A stretch of 64,000 nt of DNA from Utricularia gibba (taxonomy: Eukaryota > Streptophyta > Magnoliopsida > Lamiales > Lentibulariaceae), in the NCBI GenBank assembly GCA_002189035.1, contig NEEC01000013.1:1054001-1118000 (forward strand). The letters run 5' to 3'. Position 1 is the stretch's first letter. Every line of letters starts with the position of its first letter. Under the pieces are notes generated by a model, which saw only the letters and a list, made by a program, of their open reading frames with translations, did not search any database and was not told the origin of the DNA. The position numbers and the translations under genes are program-made. This document shows positions 57,738-64,000 of the stretch, piece after piece.

Positions 57738-58848
57738 GGTTCCCTTTCGGTAGTGATGTTCTTTGCTCAAAAGGGTTGGTGTGGCGCAGATCAGTTCCTT
57801 GTATTGCACCTATTAGCATTATCCAACTCGTTGGTTGTCTTGTTGATACATTCAAATAAATGGTCATCTTTGAAAGGCTGTTTTCCACCATTCCTCGACA
57901 AAGATTGCATTTTTAAAGCTCCATGCGCTTCTCATTTTTGCTGCTGATCTCTTGATCACAAATCACCGCAGTTGAAGCAGGCAGATAAGCCTCTGCCAAC
58001 AAAATGTCGTCAGCAACGCATTTTTATAGCAGTAGGTGGACAAATCTTCAGATGTCACGCGGTATTTCTTCAGACAATGATGACAGCATGATGCTCAAAT
58101 CATTTGACCTGTTGCTCTGTCGGATGACACTGTTAGAAAACCCGCTGCTATTAGCACCGAATTCTCTAAGTTATTGAGAAGGGACTTTCAATTGCATTGA
58201 AAGAAATTTGCAGAGATGTATGTTACTCGTATTGTGTTGGGCGAACCCCGTCAGGGCTCATCACATCACATCGGAATCATTCATGGGTTAGGAATATATC
58301 ACGGAACAGGTGAGCGCCAGGCCGTCTGCCTATTCATTAAATGCTGTGTAACTCAGTCTCCAAAAGAAACGGGAAACAAACAAAGCATTGCTGCAATTAG
58401 CTTCGTACTTCGTTTTCATACAGAATAGATACAAGGAGAGGTCAAATCCTAGAGATTTCTTTCTCACTGTTTCTACTGAAAAAAAAGGAAGGAGCTTTCA
58501 AATGGCCAGCAAGCTCCAAGTTGTATGTTTCTGTCTTTGATTTGTCGAAGTCAGCAGCATATTTTTAACCGTAAAGGAAGGAAGCAGAAGCCCAGAAATT
58601 CCATTATTGTGTATCACTGAGTCTAGCTTCTCTCCTCTTATTCTTTCCTGGGTCGAAGTTGAGGTGGGTTTTCGCATTGAACGCTTATGTTTTTGTTTTT
58701 GCCTGTAATAGTGTTTTCATTTCTATTCCCACGTTTTTGGGGATAATTGAGTGTATCATCTCAAGAAAGTTTGAGGCCTAGCTATTCAAGAAGTGGAGTA
58801 TTTGCAGCATTAACCTTTTATGGATTTTGCAGATTGGATTAGCTTAAA
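57738..58848. other. Spacer and MLO leader
   Basis: 3' region of the DUF1218 gene and 5' region of MLO. No coding stretch is supported. The MLO transcript probably starts within the last 300 bp, possibly with a leader intron ending at the tttgcag near 58831. Confidence 0.45.
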
Positions 58849-61738
58849 ATGTCTGAAAACGGGAGGGAGCCGAGGTCTCTGGCTTCAACTCCAACATGGT
58901 CTGTTGCTACAGTTTTAACCATTTTTGTTGCCGTTTCGTTGCTTGTTGAGCGCTCGATTCACCGTCTTGGACATGTGGGTGACTTTCTGGATACCTTGGA
59001 TTAAGTGCTTCTGTTTGGGCAGGAAAAAAAGAACAGGAATTTTTTCTTTGTTGTTGTTGTTGTGTGGGTGGGATAAAATTCTATACTTTTTTACTGAACC
59101 TTTTTGTATGGCTTCAGTGGCTGCGGAAAACCAGTAGAAAGCCGCTGGTTGCAACATTAGAGAAAATGAAAGAAGGTAATAGTAAAGGCATGCTATGGAT
59201 TTGGACTGAAAATGGAGGGTTTAATGCCAACACTTGACGGTTTTTATAACTTGATCACAGAATTGATGCTTCTTGGCTTCATATCTCTAGTCCTCACAGC
59301 TACTTCCAGCCTTATATCCACAATCTGCATACCCTCAAAGTTCTATGATGGTTTATTTTCCCCTTGCACGAAGAAGGAAGTTGAGGAAGAAAGGGGAAGC
59401 AATTCGAATGAGGGTCGAATTCTAATGCAGTTAACTGATTCGTATGTCCATGGCAGAATTTTGAACGTTTTGAATCGGAACAGATGCCCTGAGGCCAGTA
59501 AATTATTAATTTATAAGCATCATCCTCAGTTAGTAAATTTTGAGTTTGGTTACTTTTTTCTTGATTATTTTTATTTTATCTTGTGCAGAACTACGAACCT
59601 TTTGTTTCCTATGAAGGACTGGAGCAACTTCATCGATTCATCTTTGTCATGGCTATTACACATGTTGCCTACAGCTGCTTGACAATGCTTCTAGCAATTA
59701 TAAAGGTGAAACTTTTATCAATTTTTTAGCTCTAGAACAAGGTAAAAAATATTATCTTGTTCAGCAGATTCATACTTGGAGAGCATGGGAGGATGAGGCT
59801 CGCATGGACAGGCATAATACGTTAAGTGGTAATTTAGAACAGCTTCAGCTTCTTCTTCCATGCAATTAAGAGGATCTTTCTTATCCAGAACTAGGATTGA
59901 AAATATATGTAACGTTGTGTTTCGTGCAGAGGTCACTAGAGCCCTTACAATGCATCGACAGTCTACATTTGTTAAAGTCCACACTTCCAATCCTATGGAC
60001 AGGGACAGAATTCTTGTTTGGGTGGTAAGTCCATATTGCTTTTTATTGACACAGGTGTGCTAATTTCCTTGCACTCCCTTCCTTCTTAAGAACATGCTAA
60101 ATCTTGTGTTTGAATATGCAGACTTGTTTCTTTCGGCAGTTTGGACGTTCTGTTGTCCGAGCTGATTATCTTACCCTGCGCCAGGGGTTCATGTCTGTAT
60201 GTAGCAACATTACATTAACTAAAGCTTCAACACTTGAGCCCTGCGCTCATCGGTTACATAATCTTTGTTTCTTGTTTCATGACAGAACCACAACCTTACA
60301 CCAAAATACGATTTCCACAGCTACATGGTTCGTTGCACTGAAGAAGAGTTTCAAAGTGTTGTAGGTATTAGGTAAGACACATGAATGACTAACATCTAAT
60401 AAATCTTCAATTTTTCACAAATCCAATCTGGAAAACTTCTTTGGATTACCTTAGTTTTTCTTGCATGTCTGCAGTGCACCACTATGGGGATTTGTAGTAG
60501 CTTTCATGCTGTTTAATGTGAAAGGTAGCTGCTCACTTCTAATTGCGGCTCTGTGACATGTACCTCAAAATAAGCATATACTATTTTTCTTAGAAGGTTG
60601 CCTTCCTTACTGCAGGATCAAATCTCTATTTTTGGATTGCACTCATCCCAGTGACTGTAAGTGTTGACACTCTAGAAGACAGTAGACACAAAACTTGGAT
60701 CCGAGGAGTTTAAGATTATTTTATTTGCAGCTGGTGCTTCTCATAGGCACAAAACTGCAGCATGTTATAGCATCTTTGGCGCTTGAGAGTTCAGGAATTG
60801 GTGAAGAACTTGCAGTCCCTAGTTTCAAGCTGCGAGATGAGCTTTTTTGGTTCAACAAGCCTGAATTGCTGCTGTACCTTCTCCATTTTGTGCTTTTTCA
60901 GGTTATGCATTAGGGGCTTCTTCACTTGTTTCTCATCTGATTCCTAAGTTTCATAACAGAGCCTTCCAGTAAAGGTGCTGATCATTGGTTCTTTGAATGT
61001 GCAGAACTCCTTTGAGCTTGCTTCCTTCTTCTGGTTTTGGGTAATGAAATCATCACTTGCTTGCTTACAATTCTTCTACTGGATCAAAGACTAAGGAATC
61101 ACATTCCCTTACAGTGGCAATTTGGGTATGATTCCTGCTTCATACGAAACCACACCCTTGTCTACCTCCGGCTTGTCGTTGGGTATGCTTTTACCTCAGA
61201 CGTTTCTGGTCTCTGAAAATACTAGCGACATGATGGCTTCTGTTTCCATGGTGCAGGTTTGCAGGGCAATTCATGTGCAGCTACAGCACATTGCCTCTGT
61301 ACGCACTCGTTACTCAGGCATGACAATGCATAGAAAAGCATCAAAGCTCTTTGACTGTCACATGTGAAATGCATCAGTGAACCGAGATGCTCATTGTTTT
61401 TGCAGATGGGAACGAACTATAAGGCAGCTTTGATCCCGGAGAGAGTCCGAGAAACGATGCACGGTTGGAGGAAGGAGGTGAAACGGAGACGGAGAAAAAT
61501 GGGACATCATTTCACAGATGATTCTGTGATTCACACGGACACAAGCACGGTGATGTCTGTGGAGGAGCATGATGATATGCAAACGGAGATGGAGACCATC
61601 ACCATTGAAACTTCAAGCCGGCCGGCGACGCCGCTGCTCCGCCCCTCCGTCTCCATCTCGGCTCCGGTCTCCCGGAGGTTCATGCCTAGAGCTGTTGTAA
61701 CAAGATCCTCATCAATGCCTCATCACAGAAGCCCGTAG
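58849..61738 (+). CDS. MLO: MLO-like seven-transmembrane protein
   Basis: Plasma-membrane calmodulin-binding protein; some MLO genes control powdery mildew susceptibility, others pollen or root behaviour. Fifteen exons were placed by hand: 58849-58974, 59118-59175, 59261-59493, 59589-59705, 59768-59828, 59930-60024, 60122-60196, 60286-60371, 60475-60524, 60616-60656, 60731-60901, 61005-61040, 61115-61182, 61257-61317 and 61406-61738. They join in frame to 536 residues. Conserved pieces include [71 protein letters not shown] and [20 protein letters not shown]. The amphipathic calmodulin-binding helix is [18 protein letters not shown]. Introns 3 and 14 appear to start with GC rather than GT; at exon 3 the GT alternative (59498) shifts the frame. 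Confidence 0.95.
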
Positions 61739-62005
61739 AAAGAGCTTCATAGAGGTGTCAAGTAAAGGTACCAAAATAATACTATATACACTTTGTATAC
61801 AGCCAAGTTGCTTCAAACGAATCCACACCAAGTACCAAGGGCCATAATGAATGCCGGAAATGGCTAGAACCGAATATTAAGATAGAAATTTTGAAGATCT
61901 CAGGTGATGTAGATCCAAGTATGTACAGTGATTTGTGAAGTTATCACATGCAACTTAGTAGAGCGTACAGGGCGAAAGTGTAGCAGCATGAACATGTTGC
62001 AGCTT
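61739..62005. other. Convergent 3' region, MLO and thioredoxin m
   Basis: Only 267 bp separate the two stop codons, so the 3' UTRs of these convergent genes probably meet or overlap. Confidence 0.5.
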
Positions 62006-62862
62006 CTACAAGAACTTCTCTATGGAGGTTGTTAATGTGGACTCGGGGACTGCACCGATCACAGCATCTTTCTTCTCCCCATTCTTGAAAATTATCACAG
62101 TGGGAATGCTTCGGATCCCATACTGCGTTGCAATAGAGGGGCTTTCATCAGTATTGACTTTGTAGCATTTGAGCTTACCAGCATACTGCTTGGCCAATTT
62201 GTCAATGACAGGATGGATTATGCGACAAGGGCCACACCATGGTGCCCAAAATTCAACCAAAACAGGTGAGTCGGACTTGAGAACAAGAGATTCCCAAGTT
62301 GAATCACTAACAGCAGCCACTGCAATGCAGGATTTGAATTAGCAAACGAAGAGTTGTTGCAACTGATGAACTGAAGGATACATAAACATAAACATCGTTA
62401 CGAAGAGCGCCTCAGATAAGGACATCAAATATATCCTACGCATTCTGCTCCAACAAGCCAGACAATTTTAAGTGTGCATAAACGAGCCACCAAATAAGAC
62501 ACTAGCAATTGTGACATTGAGAATACAAAATCTGACTAGAGGAAATTTAGCCCTACCAAAGACGTATTTCAGGATCTGTTAACACAATCCATCGCATGAT
62601 CAACTAAAAACCACCTCAACCGGATTCCATTATCAAAAGAGGTACCTTCGAGAGCAGCTTCCTGAGCCTCGCAGACAATCCTACTACCGCCACGGCCGAG
62701 CTTCTTGCTCGAAGTCAGCTTCACCGAGGAGCGAGCCGGCCGGACCTTGAGTCCTCCAAAGTTAGAGAATCCGACGGTGCTAGATACAGCTACCGGAGAG
62801 AAGGCGACAGCCGGGAGCGCGGTAGCGCGAGGGAGTCCAAGCGTTTCGAGCACAGCAGCCAT
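62006..62862 (-). CDS. TRX-M: Thioredoxin m, chloroplastic
   Basis: Small dithiol oxidoreductase that passes electrons from ferredoxin-thioredoxin reductase to stromal enzymes. Exons 62862-62646 and 62319-62006 join (G|TG, phase 1) to 176 residues, normal for m-type precursors. Residues 1 to about 64 are rich in Ser, Ala, Val and basic residues with few acidic ones, a chloroplast transit peptide ending near RIVCEA. The thioredoxin fold follows, with FWAPWCGPC (active-site Cys101 and Cys104), [20 protein letters not shown] and the cis-Pro in [13 protein letters not shown]. The WCGPC site with AV.ES..(T) ending is typical of Trx m rather than h. It shares its upstream region with DCP2 on the other strand. 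Confidence 0.95.
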
Positions 62863-63220
62863 GGCGGAGACGAGGGGAAAAAGCTGGAGTTCAGCGGTTG
62901 GCTCTGGTGAATACAATCCATAAAAGCTAACCCATTTTTTGTGTGGCTCCCAATGCGGAACGCGAATCGATCACGTGGGCCCACATGATCTCTCCGATTT
63001 GGGCTTCAATTCATACGGCCCATTTCATTTTTACTCGGCCCAAGTCTGAGATATTCTACTACCGACTGAGTTCTTAATTGCCATGCCGCACATCATCTAA
63101 CGCCCTACACTCGGTACTCGGTGTTTGCAAGGCCTTTTTTCACCCGATCTTATTTCAGCTTTGTGGGTTTTTGATTTTGTAGCAATCTTGTTGACTTCGG
63201 CAACTTGTGGATTTAGAAGG
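62863..63220. promoter_or_regulatory. Shared bidirectional promoter, thioredoxin m/DCP2
   Basis: The two start codons are 358 bp apart, head to head. The interval holds CACGTGGGCCCA (62972 on) and two GGCCCA copies (near 63018 and 63038), the TGGGCC-type site II elements bound by TCP factors and common in plant housekeeping and bidirectional promoters. No clear TATA box is seen on either side, also typical of this class. Confidence 0.6.
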
Positions 63221-64000
63221 ATGTCTGGGGGTGGGGTAAATCGGCCGTTTAGTACTACTTCCAAGAACACTCTGCCGCCACAGGAGCTACTAGACGATCT
63301 TTGCAGGTCCTACCTAATTCATTGAGTCAAAATAATGTTGGATTAAATGCCCCATTTCACATAGTTAATGATTTTCAGCAGATTACAAGTTTTTTCTTCA
63401 TGGATTTGGTTCCACGGTTTTGATGAACACAAAATTTCGAAATGTTAGTTTTCTTCACTTTGTTGCCTTGTAGCAAATGCATTCTATGGTATATGATGCG
63501 ATTCTTTTAGTGTACTGCATGAATATTTTATATGTGCTTTTTCGTATATGATCCTTGGTTATGCCAACATATTCCTTTTTTTTTTTTTTTTTTGCAGCCG
63601 TTTTGTTCTGAATGTGCCAATGGAAGACAAACAGTCCTTTGAGAGAATCTTGTTCCTTGTTGAATATGCACATTGGTTTTATGAAGATAACTCTGTCGAA
63701 AAGGATCCATCATTGAAGTCATTAACGTTAAAAGAATTCACTTCTTTATGTATCCTCACTCTTGGTTGTTTTGTTCACAAGTCTATTCCCTTTTTCATTT
63801 GTACATTTGAGTTCGCCATATGTTTTCAATATTTATGTTCTCACTCACATAATATGATTTTCACGCGTTATTGTATGATATTTTTGTTCCCCTTAACATG
63901 TCAGTATTTAATAACTGTGATGTTTTAAAGCCATATGTCCCTCACATAGATGACATATTTAAGGACTTCACATCCTACAAGGTGCGGGTTCCCGTTACTG
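63221..64000 (+). CDS. DCP2: mRNA-decapping enzyme DCP2, 5' part
   Basis: Catalytic Nudix subunit of the cytoplasmic decapping complex, which removes the m7G cap before 5'-3' decay. Exon 1 63221-63306, exon 2 63598-63749 and the start of exon 3 at 63905 join in frame. They give PPQELLDDLCSRFVLNVPME, then SFERILFLVEYAHWFYEDNS, LKSLTLKEFTSL, FNNCDVLKPYVPHIDDIFKD and FTSYKVRVPVT. This is the DCP2 N-terminal regulatory box A region, up to just before the Nudix fold. The gene runs off the window at 64000, so the Nudix motif and box B are not visible. The start MSGGGVNRPF is the first in-frame ATG before the conserved region. Confidence 0.93.

Noticed and set aside
1-64000. CRISPR array, rRNA cluster or bacterial-type system
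   Set aside because: No regularly spaced identical repeats, no rRNA-like sequence and no prokaryotic gene order. The window is plant nuclear DNA.

Overview
This is a plant nuclear window, from an angiosperm that cannot be named from sequence alone. The evidence is nitrate reductase, a chloroplast thioredoxin, MLO, a NAC factor, phylloplanin-like proteins, plant Ty1/copia, Ty3/gypsy and PIF/Harbinger elements, short AT-rich introns, and very AT-rich spacers. The coding regions are not strongly GC-biased, so a grass is unlikely.

Layout. 1-5.8 kb: a decayed Ty3/gypsy element (minus strand) next to a 5'-truncated Ty1/copia end (plus strand). 7.1-14.3 kb: a PIF/Harbinger element with matching terminal inverted repeats and a TTA target duplication. 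It carries a broken DDE transposase, a Myb/SANT-like ORF1 and, unexpectedly, a decaying intron-containing FCP1-like HAD gene that is split by a solo LTR. 14.9-16.2 kb: a UBP14-like gene scrap and a DUF1223 gene. 16.4-21.9 kb: AT-rich sequence without genes. 22.0-25.0 kb: a complete four-exon NADH nitrate reductase. 26-29 kb and 47.3-47.8 kb: three phylloplanin-like genes, two of them with a one-base frameshift in a G/C run. 33.8-41.6 kb: a tandem duplication of a DUF7796 type II membrane protein gene, with a MITE in one intron and a copia scrap between the copies. 42-51 kb: solo LTRs and other repeats. 52.0-64.0 kb: a gene-dense end with a NAC factor, a DUF1218 protein, a 15-exon MLO, thioredoxin m, and DCP2, which runs off the window.

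No operon logic applies. The intact genes serve separate roles: nitrate assimilation, leaf-surface protein secretion, Golgi or membrane functions, stress transcription, chloroplast redox control and mRNA decapping. The one likely shared-control arrangement is the head-to-head thioredoxin m/DCP2 pair.

Repeats explain most of the rest. One LTR family left three solo LTRs with exact TG...CA ends and 5-bp duplications (ACACC, GTTCT/GTTCC, ATATG). All three carry a hairpin 128-129 bp from the 5' end. An AT-rich dispersed repeat of about 150 bp occurs at least eight times. Exon boundaries were placed by hand from GT/GC-AG sites, reading frame and remembered family sequence; no database or aligner was used.
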